64,000 nt of DNA. Source: Fistulifera solaris (taxonomy: Eukaryota > Bacillariophyta > Bacillariophyceae > Naviculales > Stauroneidaceae). The translations under genes and the position numbers were made by a program. Every line of letters begins with the position of its first letter. Position 1 is the stretch's first letter. Under the pieces are notes generated by a model. It saw only the letters and a program-made list of their open reading frames with translations, searched no databases and was not told the origin of the DNA. The stretch covers positions 930,001 to 994,000 of the forward strand of contig AP026134.1 in NCBI GenBank assembly GCA_030295235.1. The letters run 5' to 3'. Shown here in pieces: positions 11,129 to 22,572 of the stretch.

Positions 11129-12630
11129 ATGTCTTCCGATAGCGAAACTGATGACAGGAAACCTCCTCCGGTGACCGCCGGTACTCGCCTCGCAGTTTCA
11201 CCAAGCGCAAAAGTCGAAAAGGATGTTCAGGCCACTTTTTCCGAGCCCGTTCTCGCCAAAGTTCGGCCTTGTTCAAGGTTCTATCCCAGCTATTGGTGGT
11301 CCTCCGGATGCAAACTTTACTCGCGAGTGTTAACCTTGTGCCTGCGACGCCCTACTGCTTCCGAGATCCGAATCCTTATCGCTGAGAAAAGTTTTAAGGA
11401 TCGCATCGCCGGTCTCGACCCCAAGTTCAGTCCTACTGCGAATGACTACCGCCTTGTTGAGCTCGCGGATGAAGCGTTCAACCATTGTATTACGCATGGT
11501 CTCGATACACGGCCGTTCTACATGAATGATCCTGCTGATCTCAGTCGTGTCATCGATCTCTTCGTGTACCATGGCAAGTTCACTTTCGGCGAAGTCGCGA
11601 AGCATCTCGAAGACATGATCAAGTCCGGTGTCTTTGATCAGTACATGATCAACTCGCTAAGCGATTCGGCTGCTTTTCTGCTCAACTCGTTGGAGCGCTC
11701 CTTCCAGCGCACGATTCGTACTTCCTTGAGTTCCGGCCATGCGGCGCTTTGGCCCTTTGGTTTGGATGAAAATCACCGAAGAAGTTCTTCCCAACGCATT
11801 TCGGCCGTGTCTCAGAGCTCGGAGAGGAGTTCACGGCTTACGTTGGTTGAAACTCCCGGTGAGAATGTTGCTGCTTGGGCGAATGCGCGCAGATGGAGAC
11901 TTTGCAGGAGTTGGAAGCTAATGACCAGCTCCCTCGCGACCACTTGATTATTTTGCAGCAGCAGCTGTGCAAATGTTCGGTCGGCGTTCGTGTTCACTGG
12001 CACACGAAGTTGGCATCTCTCTCCGACTTTGTGCGTCTCTCTGCCGGAAAGTCGAAGGAAGTTGCTGAAAGGATGAGCGGTTATACAAACTATCGCCGCA
12101 TTCTCCATGAAGCTAAAGATTTCTACAGCACTCTTAAGGATGATTGGGGACCGGCTAAAGGAGTTGCTACTGATGTTAGTGCTAATACTGCGGCTATCAA
12201 GAGTCTCAAAGCCGAGTTCAAGACCCTCAAGTCGAAATTCAGTCGAACGGCACTAAAACTGCCTCCCTCGAAGACCAAAGACAAGAAGGCGAACAAAGAC
12301 AAGGCTGCTCCGAAGGCTAGCGGTGGTGATGGCGAAAAGAAAAGCAGTGGTTCGACCGAAACTCGTTGGACTTCGCATCGCGCCGAAGGACGGCGAGCCC
12401 ACCACCATGACCAAATGCGGCAAGACTTTCTATTATTGCAGCCAAGTGCAAGCGTTGGAACCAGACTCATGGAACCGGCGAGCACAAGAGCAAAGAAGAG
12501 AAGCCCGCTGATGCCAAGCCCGCCGCTCCTGCCGCTAATGTTGCTCAAGCTTGGACGGCACCCTTGCAGTTCTGTTGGGGTTCCGACAGCGATTCGAATA
12601 GGAAATCGGCAGGGAAGGTGAACCTTCGAT
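11129..12630 (+). pseudogene. gag region of the copia element, frame-broken
   Basis: Begins at ATG 11129 (MSSDSETDD). The first frame covers the acidic N-terminus and a helical core (about 11340-11720, FKDRIAGLDPKFSP to FLLNSLERSFQRT); the core then continues in other frames (METLQELEAND from 11893; Lys-rich SKTKDKKANKDK near 12270). A zinc-binding module starts CGKTFYYCS at 12416 and continues after a one-base shift as CKRWNQTHGTGEHK, giving a C-x6-C-x2-C..H-x4-H spacing instead of the common CCHC knuckle. It would form the nucleic-acid-binding coat of the element's particles. At least three frame changes are present. Confidence 0.75.
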
Positions 12631-13398
12631 CGAGGTCCCTTCCTGAGCCTTTTGTCCATATTTATCGGTCGTTTATTGTTGGAGCTTTTGCCGAAGCATT
12701 TTATTCTTTGCTGGTTGATTGTGGAGTGCTTTTCTTGGTGGCGTCATTTCCGTGTTGCTGCGACCATCTCGAAGTGGTTGCGTGCCCAAAGTGCCGCTCA
12801 TCGTCGCTCTCTTGGTCTTGACGCGATTCACGCCTTTGCCCGAGCGTCTCATCTCTCTCCCGTGTCGTTTCATGGTGCTTTCTTCGATCATGACGAGCAT
12901 GTGGCGAGTGACGCTTACGCTCGGCGCCCCCGGTGTTGTTTATGGAGTCAACTTGGTGCCCGCCTGGCATGGCTGCTACCAGTTTCATCCAAGTGATCGC
13001 AGCCGGCGTTTGCGCCGACCTCCTGATCCTTCTTCATCTTCAAACGATTCGTCTTGTCAGCATGGTGAGGATGGTGTTTTTCGTCGCAAGCAAAATCGTT
13101 TTGTCGAAACTGCGAGAGGAGCAAACGTCGTCGAAGACTTCGAAGCGATTCCTCGTTGGGCCTTGGAGCTTCCGGATATGATTGACAGCAATGGCCATTT
13201 GTGTACCGAGTCTTTAGATTTATCGTGTCCGCCGAACGGGCATCCTAAGCCTTGGAACCTACTGGACGACTCTCTTCTGTTTTGCTATCCTACTGGGCAT
13301 TTCTTTCCAGAGGGAGCTGCTAGTGAAAGTGAGACGATGTTGCTTCGAGAGGGAGATAATAGTGTAGACAACTCTAAAGCCTACTTTGCACCGTACGC

Positions 13399-16300
13399 TT
13401 GAAGCTGCCCCCGTCTATTTATGCCCTCCCTGCTTTGCATCAAGTGCATGTCGCTGGAAAGCCTACCATGGCGGATCTGTTTCCGGTTATTTGGGATACT
13501 GGAGCCACAGTTGCTGTTACTTTCGACCGTGCTGACTTCACGTCCTACACTCCGACTACTGGCGATAAAGTTTTGTCTGGCTTTGCTGCAGGTTCTTCGA
13601 TTGCCGGCACGGGCACTCTTGAGTGGACTGTTACTCTGTCCAACGGCAAGGGCTTTACTTTTCGGATCCCTGGGCTACATGTGCCCGATGCCAATGTCCG
13701 ACTCTTCAGCCCACAGTCCTACTGTCAATTGGTGAAGGCGCAACGTAACGACGAACCGCGTTTTTCAGGCGACTCGAGCCTCATTCATGTCGATCTGTTG
13801 GACGGCCACTTTCTTGATATTGTTTACTCTCCGGAAAACAACTTGCCTACTCTGGAGATGTTCCGAAAACAATCTGTTGCTCTCAATGCTGCAAAGATTC
13901 GAAACTGTGTGACCGCTGGCTGAGAATCAAAACTTGAGTGAAGCACAGAAATTTCTTCTTCGCTTACATTTCCGATTTGTTCACCGAAGCATGAAAAATA
14001 TTCAAGCCTTGCTCAAAACCGGCGCTCTCGGAAAGTCTGCTGAAGTCAAAGCGGCGGCAGCGTTGTGATATTCCCAAGTGCGCTGCTTGCATGTATGGAA
14101 AAGGAAAGCGCAAGTCGACTGGAGCAAAATTGACCGTCGATCGCCAATCCAAAGTTCTCTCGAAGGATATTTTAATTCCGGGCCAGAAGGTTTCAATGGA
14201 TCACTTCTCTGTTTCAACGAGGGGACGTCTCTACTCTGGTTTCGGTGGTACCAAAGATGATGAGAAGTTCAAAGGCGGTGTGATTTTTGTCGATCATGCA
14301 AGTGGATTCGCGGTAATGCGTCGTTCACGTTTTGAATTTTACTGCTGGCGAGGCTTTCGCGCCAAGTTGGAGTTCGAAAGTGCAATGGCTAATCACGGCA
14401 TCACGGTGGTCCAATATCATACCGACAATGGCACGTTCTGGCGCAGGAGTTCACAAAGCAAATTGATCACGAACTACCAGTCGATGACTCTCAGTGGACC
14501 TGGTGCTCACCACCAAAATGCTGTTGCTGAGCGCGCGATCGGAAGTATTATATCTCTTGCACGTACCACGATGCTACATGCTAAACTGCGTTGGCCGGCG
14601 ATTTCTTCGGATTTGTGGCCTCAGGCGATCGATTATGTCGTTCAAAATTTCAACTACGGACCCGGCGAAAATAATTCATCTCCGGCTGATATGATCTTCA
14701 GAACAACGACCGATCGAAAAGTGTTTGCTGATATGCATGTATGGGGATCACCCGCGTATATTTTGAACCCTCAATTGCAAGATGGGCACAAGATTCCAAA
14801 ATTTGAACCTCGCTCGAGACGCTGGCGTTTTCTTGGGTTTGTCAAAGCGGCATGCATCGAATGTTCCTGTCGTTCTGAACCTAGAAACAAACCGGATTTC
14901 CGCGCAGTTCCATGTTGTTGTTGATGATTGGTTTGCCACTGTTTCGAATGTCGTTAATGAGGATGATTCTGTCGATCCGGAGACTTGGGCCGACATCTTC
15001 GCATCATCTCGCTTTCAGGTATTTTTCGATGAGGATGATCCGATCGACTTGGATGATGAATGGTTGAGTCAAGATGAGTTGCATGTTCGAATTCAAGAGC
15101 GATCTCGCAAAATTCGAAGCGTCCAAGACACTGCTAGCCCTCCAGTTGATTTCGACAAAGTGCACCAGCGATTACGAACCGATGCCGAGCCTACAACTGA
15201 AAAGAGTTCAAACGAGCCTACATTGCAGAGGGAGCCAGAACAAAAGACAGTTACTACTCCTGTTAAATTATCTGAGCCTATTTCAAAGCCGGTTGAGCCG
15301 ATTCCTGCTCCAAAGGTTGCTGTGGATGCCAAGCCTCCATCAAGTTCGCCGCGGAAGAAGACACCAGCTGTTCCTGCCGAACCTCGCCGATCCACTCGCG
15401 AGACGTGCTCCAAAGAGATTCAATGAATTTATTACAAACGTTGCTTCGGTTGTTCTTGCGCCCGATTCCTCATGAAACTTTCTCTTTTATTGCGTCGATT
15501 CATTCCGGCCTTGTTGCTTGTTGGGATTCGGAGATCGGCGAGTTTGATTTGCGCGACCCTGTTGCTTTTGCGCTATGCAGCGTGCAAAGAAGCCAAAGAA
15601 AGGTTCCGATCCCGACTATCCAATGTATCATCAAGCAATGTCGTCTGCCGAATATCGAGAATGGCAAGAGGCGATGGTGAAAGAAATTCGAATGTTGGAG
15701 ATGATGGGGACGTGGAAGAAAATTCCGCGAGCTTCAGTACCTGCGAATAAGCGCGTGATAAAATCCACTTGGGCGTTTCGGCTTAAACGTTCACCGGATG
15801 GGACACCCACGAAGTACAAGGCGAGGTTTTGTGTTCGTGGCGACATGGAGATAAAAGGAGTAGACTACTTCGAGTCCTACTCTCCTGTCGTACAGTGGTC
15901 CACAGTTCGGTTGCTGTTAATTATGTCCATCGTCCACGGAATGCATACCCGCCAAGTTGATTATGTCAATGCGTTTGCTCAAGCCCCTTTGCCACCTACT
16001 GAAGAGTGCTACATTGAGATGCCTCAAGGATTTCACGACGATGGCGAAGACACTGTTTTGATGCTCCAGAAGACGCTTTACGGAAAGTCCGACAGTCCAC
16101 TCCGATTCTTCAACTTGTTGAAGGACACTTTGGAGAAGCATGGTTTCAAACAGTTGGTCGACATCGATGCTTGCCTGTTCGTGCACGAAAATTATTTGTT
16201 TGACTTATGTCGATGATTGCCTTTGGTTCAGTCTCGATGAAAAGTGCATGGATGACATGATTGACACTATTGACAAGGTTTTAACTTTAACTGTGGAGTC

Positions 16301-17332
16301 GAAAGATGTTTCCCGCGTTCTTGGGAATTCAGTTTACCCGTCGTGGAGATACTATCGAGTTGACCCAGAAAGGTCTCATTAAACGCCGTCATCGAAGCCA
16401 CCGACATGGCTGATTGTAATTCTTGCGACAGCCTGCTGAAAACAAGCCATTGGGAAAAGATTTGGCTGGTGCTGCGTTTGCCGAGTCTTGGAATTATGCT
16501 TCGGTTGTCGGAATGTTGCTCTACTTGTCGTCAAACTCTCGACCGGATATTGCATTTGCTGTCCACCAGTGCGCTCGCTTCACTCATTCGCCACGGCAAA
16601 GTCATGCTAAAGCAATCAAGAGAATAGTGCGTTATTTAAAAGGAACGGCCGATCGTGGTTTGGTGATGCGTCCGACGAAAGAGTTGAAAATTGATTGTTT
16701 TGTTGATGCCGACTTTGCCGGATTGTGGGGTGCTGAAGATCCTGAAGATCCGATAAGTGTGAAGTCGCGTACTGGTTATATTTTGACGCTCGGCAATTGC
16801 CCCCTACTTTGGGTATCGAAGCTACAGTCTGAAATCTCTCTAAGTACAATGGAGAGTGAATATGTCGCATTGAGTACCGCCATGCGCGATGTTTTGCCGA
16901 TGCGAAGACTTGTTACTGCTGTTGCTAAGGCTATTACTGGAGAAGACCAAGTCGAGAGCATTGCCCATTCGGATGTATTTGAAGACAACAATGGAGCTCA
17001 CTCTTGCTACAATTCCGCGGATGACCCCTCGCTCGAAGCACTATGGCACGAAATATCATTTCTTCCGACAACATGTTCAAAGTGGTGAATTGAAAATCAA
17101 CAAGATTGACACTACAGAACAGCTTGCGGATATCATGACGAAAGGATTGCCTAGGGAAACATTTACCTATCTTCGAGACAAGTTAATGGGTTGGGTTGAA
17201 AGTGGTCTCTCTTCGTCTGAGAGGGAGTGTCACGGAAATGCGGATAGCGGGCAGACTACTAGGGACTCAGCCAATATGGCCGCACGACCTAATGCGAATT
17301 CCGATCCCCAAATCGGAAGCATCCGAATGTAA
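13399..17332 (+). pseudogene. pol region of the copia element: protease, integrase, RT, RNase H; frame-broken
   Basis: Protease: WDTGATVAVTF at about 13494. Pre-integrase zinc motif: H-x3-H in RLHFRFVH (about 13970), CAACM near 14080. Integrase: catalytic D in MDHFS (14198), D in HTDNGTF (14419), E in NAVAERAIG (14518), a D,D-35-E core. Reverse transcriptase: WQEAMVKEI..YKARFCVRGD (15664 onward) and the YVDD box at 16205-16219, just after a one-base frame change. RNase H: DADFAG, SEYVAL (16708-16880) and a terminal ADIMTKGLPRE (about 17127). The last frame runs through the purine tract about 100 bases into the 3' LTR and stops at 17332. At least five frame changes occur, so no full polyprotein is encoded as written. 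Confidence 0.9.
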
Positions 17333-17679
17333 CCTCTTGGGCGAGGCCCAAGGGTCTTTGCACGATTTGGGTTGATCGTGAAGGCGTGAAAGGTTTGCAA
17401 GCAACGCGATACAAGAATGTTAGAGCCACATACGTGAGCTCAGAATTTCAAGATAAAACAAGACCTAGTCCGATGGCAAGTGACATTCTCGGCGGAACCA
17501 TCACCCAGTGAGATTCCACCTTGTGCATTTGTCGGATTTGTAAAGGCTTCATAATATTGTTGTTTGGAAAACTTTGACTGTTTATCGTCTTAGCTCTACC
17601 AGATACTTCCTCTTCTGTTGTTGCGAAACGTAGCGACTTGGTTGACAGAATTTCTGTTTCTGTCCGTCGATACGTGAGA
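17228..17679 (+). repeat. 3' long terminal repeat of the copia element
   Basis: 452 bp, same ends as the left LTR, followed at once by the CATAC target duplication (17680-17684). The pol frame terminates inside it. Confidence 0.95.
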
Positions 17680-17746
17680 CATACATCATCACTCATTACT
17701 CATCACACATAAAAAAGACAAAGATTCGAGCCACTTATCATCCATT

Positions 17747-18707
17747 ATGATACAACACATCGTCCTCTTAGCATTACCTCTTCTGGTAAACGCAATGCCG
17801 TACGTGGTGTTGCGCAATAAGGCCGCAAAATGTTTTAAAATAGAAGACATCAAGCCCGACACGCTCTTATTAGTCCACTACCACACGCCTGGTAAGCACA
17901 TGAAAGCTGCGCCTTTTGAAACGCTTAAAACTAGATTCTAACTTTCGCTTTTCTTATCGGGCTTCCGCAGACGTGGTCCTTGAATCCGATGTTGTGCAAG
18001 AAGGAATTGATTCACGATATTCCGACCGACAAAAACAACGCATTGAAATGATGAAGACTTCTGTAAGTGCGCCTTTTTCAATAACAGCGTATCAAGCTCT
18101 TTCCGCAAATGAACTAACTTTTTTCGATTAGAGAATGAAAGATATTAATATATTGATTCAACAGCGGGAAGACGATTACTTGCGTCATTTAGCCGAAAAA
18201 CGAACCGAACCAAACATACCCCGGCCGCCCACCAACAAGCTTCGGGTACAATTGGATAATCGCGAGGGCACCCTCGAATTCCCCACTGCATCGGATGGTA
18301 ACTCGGTGGTAGAAATTTGCTTGCAGTCGTATTTTGCAACACAGGAGGATCCGAGTCGGGTGGGTTTGAATCTAACCGTTGTCGTACCTGATGACAGTGC
18401 GTATGAGATCAAAGAAGCGCAAATGAGCGAGGAACAAATCGCTCTCATTCAGCAATCGAATCGCGTCATCAAGTCGCAGACGTCCGGCATAACACAAGAA
18501 CTTTTGCGACTCGAAAAGGATGTGATCAACATTCGAAAGGATGTCGGTCGTTCCAGCCGGCAAGCTGTCGATTTTCAAATCAAGTCGGAAAGACTCAACA
18601 ATGCTGTTTACTACTGGCCCATCTTTCGAATCTTTGTCCTTCTGCTTACAGGGTATCTGCAAGTGAGTCATGTATTGAATTACATGAAGAAGCATCACAT
18701 TCGATAA
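17747..18707 (+). CDS. p24/TMED (emp24/GOLD) cargo receptor
   Basis: Three exons: 17747-17891, 17971-18062 and 18132-18707; introns of 79 and 69 nt with GTAAGC and GTAAGT donors. The product is 270 aa. Signal peptide (IVLLALPLLVNA), then a GOLD domain with KCFKIEDIKPDT and LLLVHY at its start and a Cys in VVEICLQSY that pairs with the first Cys in the family. A coiled-coil stem follows (EELL-type heptads around EEQIALIQQSNRVIKSQTSG and LRLEKDVINIRKDVG), then one TM helix and a short cytosolic tail MKKHHIR. p24 proteins cycle between ER and Golgi in COPI/COPII vesicles; the tail has a basic but not classical KKxx end. The start lies about 70 bp from the copia 3' LTR, so the element sits in its promoter region. 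Confidence 0.88.
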
Positions 18708-18919
18708 GCACTTGATCTTGAGTGATCACAAGCAAGTAGTTTTACGGTGACATCGAAAATATAGTCTTCCGTACGAGCGATGAGAGATTGAAGGTCGTTT
18801 TCACGATACAGTACGTACATACGACTGCGCATGCGGCATGTGTTGATTAGGAATCGGCTGGAGATCTATTTCTAAAAGTATTAGAGTAATTCTTTTATGA
18901 CGCAATCTTTCGAATATAC

Positions 18920-20576
18920 TTAATGATGCCCACCACCTTCAGCCAATGAGATCCAAGTTCCCAAAATAGCAAAGACAATCCCGAAAACAACCATCAGTTT
19001 ATTGAAGGCCATTTCTCCAGAAAATAGTGGCTGTACGATATTCTTTCCTTTCTTGTCCTTCATGTTCAACAATTTGAAGTTCACAATAGCGGGGAACATG
19101 TAAATTACAACGGAGCCGAAGACACTGCCAACAATGCCGATAACAGTAGCCAACTCGGCTTCAGTGACAAAACAAGCAGCAGTAGCAATGAGAGTCAGCA
19201 AGCTAACTGACCACGCTTTCTGTTGTTGAGGGCGCTTTTCCTTTAACAATGAAAAAAGCGCCGCCTTCAAACCAGCGAACATGAGCGCATACCCCGAAAT
19301 AATCGCTAAGCCTGTGAAGGCTCTAGCAGTCGTTGCCATAACGTCTTGGGATCCATGATAGTGATTGAGCAAGAGCGCTTGCGAGTTACTTCCAAATGTT
19401 GCGTAGCCCAATATCATCATGCAGAAGAAGACGAGGGCTGTGCCCCCCAATCCAAATGCCATAACTTTCTGTAAATTGGAAACTGTTCGATTTTTCAACT
19501 CCATGAAATACTTCACAGAATTGTAGTGGCATGCGTAAGCAACGCAGCACCTGAGTCACCGGCAGAAAGGGATTCCAAGTTCATTGTTAGATATAGTATG
19601 TAAACGACGTCCAAAGAAACAGCACTTACATATTCATCAAGACAAGCAAACCTCGTTTGGCTTGGAACAGCTTTAGTTCCGACACCAGTCCTAGAACACC
19701 CGTCCCTTGACCAGAAGGATGCAAGTGATTGGGCATGAGATTGTAGAATTTTCCGCCGGCCGCGTAACTGCCATCCACCAATCGCTTTCCTACGAAGAAC
19801 ACCGTGTAGATAATTCCTAACAATCCAGTCATACTCGAATACTGCAAGGAACTCAGATCTTCTGCCAGACACAGAGGAAGAACCGGAACTGCATGCAAGA
19901 GAAGCAATACCGTCCAGCGCTTTCTCAGAATAGGCGGCAGAGAGGGCAAACCGGACACAAGCGACCCAAAGATGTCACCCAAAAAGGCCGAATAGAAGAG
20001 CAGACAGCCCAAAGTGAGTGCCACACAACCCAGATCCGGAATGAACTTTGTCTGGGGACCAACCGTGCGCTCCCAAACTTCGGAAAGTGATTCGGCCATG
20101 ACGACGGGCTTTTCGCGACAGAGCGTCGCATCCGCGGCACGGGCCCACGTCACGAGAGAGTACCACGAAAGAAAACCAAACACGAGCAAAATGAGAGTGG
20201 CAAGAACAGGCCCGGTTCCTCCACCCGCTGCCATGCCATAGGCTATAGTTATGAAACAGTGAGGAAAGTGAGAATTTGAGAGTAAAATGATGAATTCGAC
20301 AGGGGAGGAGTCGTGAAAGTCGCACATACCGATGGGTAGCATACCGTGCGGGCAAAGATCAGCAAGAACATTAGCAACTGCTACAGGAGCCGACATGAGG
20401 TGTGCTTCATGATGGTGATTCTTAGCAATAGTCTTTGCTTTGACGATCGGCGCCTTCTTCACATTCTTATTGAAGCCTCCTCGGAGTTCGACTACGACTG
20501 ACGATGTAATAGGACGGTGAGCCTGTACATTCCACAAAAGAAATACCGTCAACAGCAATGAGTTGATAAACTTCAT
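18920..20576 (-). CDS. Amino acid/auxin permease (AAAP) family transporter
   Basis: Three exons: 20330-20576, 19630-20242, 18920-19550; introns 87 and 79 nt (GTATGT and GTAAGT donors). The phases agree (1, then 2) and the product is 496 aa. It opens with a cleavable-looking leader (MKFINSLLLTVFLLWNVQA) before the first transport helix, unusual for AAAP proteins and suggesting an endomembrane or plastid location. About eleven helices follow; family signatures include AYGMAAGGGTGP in TM1, a Trp/Glu-rich loop, and CHYNSVKYFMELKNRT in the TM7-8 region, read only after splicing. The first intron is a multiple of three without stops, so it can be read through. Substrate probably neutral amino acids; not assignable. 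Confidence 0.85.
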
Positions 20577-20642
20577 ACTGGTTGGATTCAAAAGACGATG
20601 ATCGGATAATGAAAAGCATGCAACAGGCAACCGATGGATACG

Positions 20643-20651
20643 TACCAGGTA
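20643..20651. promoter_or_regulatory. TACCAGGTA palindrome upstream of the AAAP gene
   Basis: One of 11 exact TACCWGGTA sites in the window. It lies 67 bp upstream of the AAAP start codon within a longer GTACC/GGTAC-rich stretch (20641-20670). Confidence 0.5.
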
Positions 20652-20879
20652 CCAGTTACCGTACCGGTAGTGTCAACAAAACGAGATGCGCGTGTTGCCC
20701 GTCTCGAAAGTGCGTCGTGCGAAGTGGACTGGGGTCTTATTGATCACGCTGCGACGTTATCGCTTCATGAATGAAATTATCCAGTCTTGGCGAAAAACGG
20801 ACAACTCTTCGGTCCATAGTAATTATTCGAAAGCGAAGAATTCGAAACAATCATTGTCGACAAGGATCGAGTGATACTC

Positions 20880-21366
20880 TGCAATGTTTTAACAAAGTAA
20901 ATTCGAAGCTATCTAGATAAAATGTGATTTGTACAGAAACTAGATTTTTCTATCACGGACAAAAATAGCTTTTATGCCATTCATGACTGAAACTAAAGTC
21001 AATCTTGGAATGCATTTTGCAAGATAGTAATGTTTGAAGTGACTTAGGTTCAAACGTATCATGGACTATGGCTAGAATCGAGCTGTGAATTACAAAATGG
21101 AATTCAGTCAGCTTGTTTGTTTCTGCAGATAAGTAACATTAACAGAACTTCTATCAACAAATCGGACAAAAAGTGGTCGCTGGATCGAAGAAATGACAAG
21201 AAAATGTTGTCGGTTGTTGCCTTTCCGTTGGCTTCAGACCAACACAAACGCCACAGCATGTACATTCACTTGTTTCACAGGGGTCTCCCATCCTCAACCA
21301 GTCAACCAGGTACAACCTTTCTTTCTCAAGGCAGAACATAGGTTCAAAAACTAAGGACAGGACTGA
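20880..21366. other. Intergenic region
   Basis: Divergent spacer between the AAAP gene and the histidine phosphatase. Holds a TCATGACTGAAA half of the dyad element at 20981 and an AATTCAGTCA fragment at 21101. No gene seen. Confidence 0.4.
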
Positions 21367-21513
21367 TTGAAGTCAAACCTGCTCTCTAATAGCCATAGTA
21401 AAATTCGCGATCTTGTGACAACGAAACATCATCGTCGTAAAAAATACTGTCATTTTGTCATTTTGCAGCGCATTGGAAATGTCATTCATTCATTATTTAA
21501 TTATGAAACAATC

Positions 21514-22572
21514 ATGATTTCTTTTTTCATCACGTTACCCTACATCTTCTTATTTTATTCACTATGGATATTGGCAAGTTTATGGAGACCGTTCTGCACG
21601 CTCAGTCTTGTAGCTGTCTTGAGCAACCCGGCGGCGGCCATCCGTAAAGGGCAACTCTTTGTCTGGACACTTCAATATTTACTACTTTGCAATGACAAGA
21701 AATGGAAGAAAGATAAAAACAAAGAACCGAACGGTAAAGTCGTCGGCTCGAAAACGATTATTTTTGTGCGTCACGGGGAGTCATTGTGGAACGAAACATT
21801 CAATAAGGGTGACCGAAGTGTGCGTGACTTTGTGCTCGGCTTCATTCCGAATCTCATCAAGGCCATTGCTTATGAATGGTACCTTTGGGTCAGTGGAGCT
21901 TCTGGAGAATCGTGGTTTTACGATTCACCTCTCAGTGCGAAAGGTGTGGATCAAGCTTATTCCATTCAGCGGGACTTTTGCCAAAATGCTTACTTGACGC
22001 CCAAGGAAGAAGCAATGAAACAAATATGTCTACAGAAAAAGAACTCGATCGTCGTTTCTTCTAATTTACGGAGAGCCATTGCCACTATAGCCATTGGTCT
22101 GCAGGATCGATGGGCGGAAGAGAAAGGGAAAGACGATCCCATTCAAATTTTGACGTGTCTACAAGAAATTAGTCGCAATCCGGATGCGTTATCGATTACT
22201 CCGGCTCACGGCATTGTCGCGGCGGCTGAAACAGATCCCGCCTTTATGAAAGAATTCTGCGAGAAACACTGCGAAACGAAGCATCATTACGGTAATAAAC
22301 CCGTGAACGGCAACGGACTGTCGCGTTTACAAGAATTCTGTCAACTCGTCTTCGAACTAGATGTCGACAATGTGGTAGCTGGAGGGCATTCACTGTGGTT
22401 CCGTTCCTTCTTCCAGACCTACTTGTTTTCAGATCATGTTGCACAAAAGAAAAAGATTGTGAATGGCGGTCTTGTCAGTTTTACATTGGAGAAAGTGGAA
22501 ACCGAGACGAAAGAGATTGCTTATCGAGTGGATTCGAGCAGTGTTACCGTACTTCATCGCGGATTCGGTTAA
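21514..22572 (+). CDS. Histidine phosphatase (phosphoglycerate mutase-like), membrane-anchored
   Basis: Single exon, 352 aa from the ATG at 21514; an in-frame ATG 49 codons earlier would add a basic stretch with no conserved look. The N-terminus has one or two hydrophobic segments (MISFFITLPYIFLFYSLWIL), so the protein is probably membrane-bound. The catalytic domain begins TIIFVRHGESLWNE (the RHG motif with the phospho-accepting His); the second Arg is in SSNLRRAIAT, and the distal catalytic His is in AGGHSLWFRSFF. A long insertion (GFIPNLIKAIAYEWYLWVSG) separates RHG from the SPLSAKGVDQA motif. Branch-1 histidine phosphatases act on phosphosugars, phosphoproteins and other substrates, so the substrate is open. 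The frame is intact. Confidence 0.8.
   Translation: MISFFITLPYIFLFYSLWILASLWRPFCTLSLVAVLSNPAAAIRKGQLFVWTLQYLLLCNDKKWKKDKNKEPNGKVVGSKTIIFVRHGESLWNETFNKGDRSVRDFVLGFIPNLIKAIAYEWYLWVSGASGESWFYDSPLSAKGVDQAYSIQRDFCQNAYLTPKEEAMKQICLQKKNSIVVSSNLRRAIATIAIGLQDRWAEEKGKDDPIQILTCLQEISRNPDALSITPAHGIVAAAETDPAFMKEFCEKHCETKHHYGNKPVNGNGLSRLQEFCQLVFELDVDNVVAGGHSLWFRSFFQTYLFSDHVAQKKKIVNGGLVSFTLEKVETETKEIAYRVDSSSVTVLHRGFG

Larger units (their letters stand above)
10577..17679 (+). mobile_element. Ty1/copia LTR retrotransposon (CoDi-like), full length, 7.1 kb
   Basis: Two 452-bp LTRs flank an internal region with, in order, gag, aspartic protease, integrase, reverse transcriptase and RNase H, the copia order. The 5-bp target duplication CATAC lies directly outside both ends (10572-10576 and 17680-17684). 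LTRs start TGTCAC and end GTGAGA, so the usual terminal CA is replaced by GA. A primer-binding-like stretch follows the left LTR (11029, GGTTACGAGCCCAG) and a purine tract GAGAGGGAG (17219-17227) precedes the right LTR. The LTRs differ only by two single-base indels, indicating a very recent insertion. The internal frames nevertheless break many times, so either the copy moved in trans or the breaks are base-calling indels. Assignment to the CoDi lineage is inference from host and layout. Confidence 0.95.

Noticed and set aside
12123-12659. 178-codon minus-strand frame in the retroelement
   Set aside because: Shadow of the Lys-rich gag coding strand (poly-Leu/Phe/Ser product).
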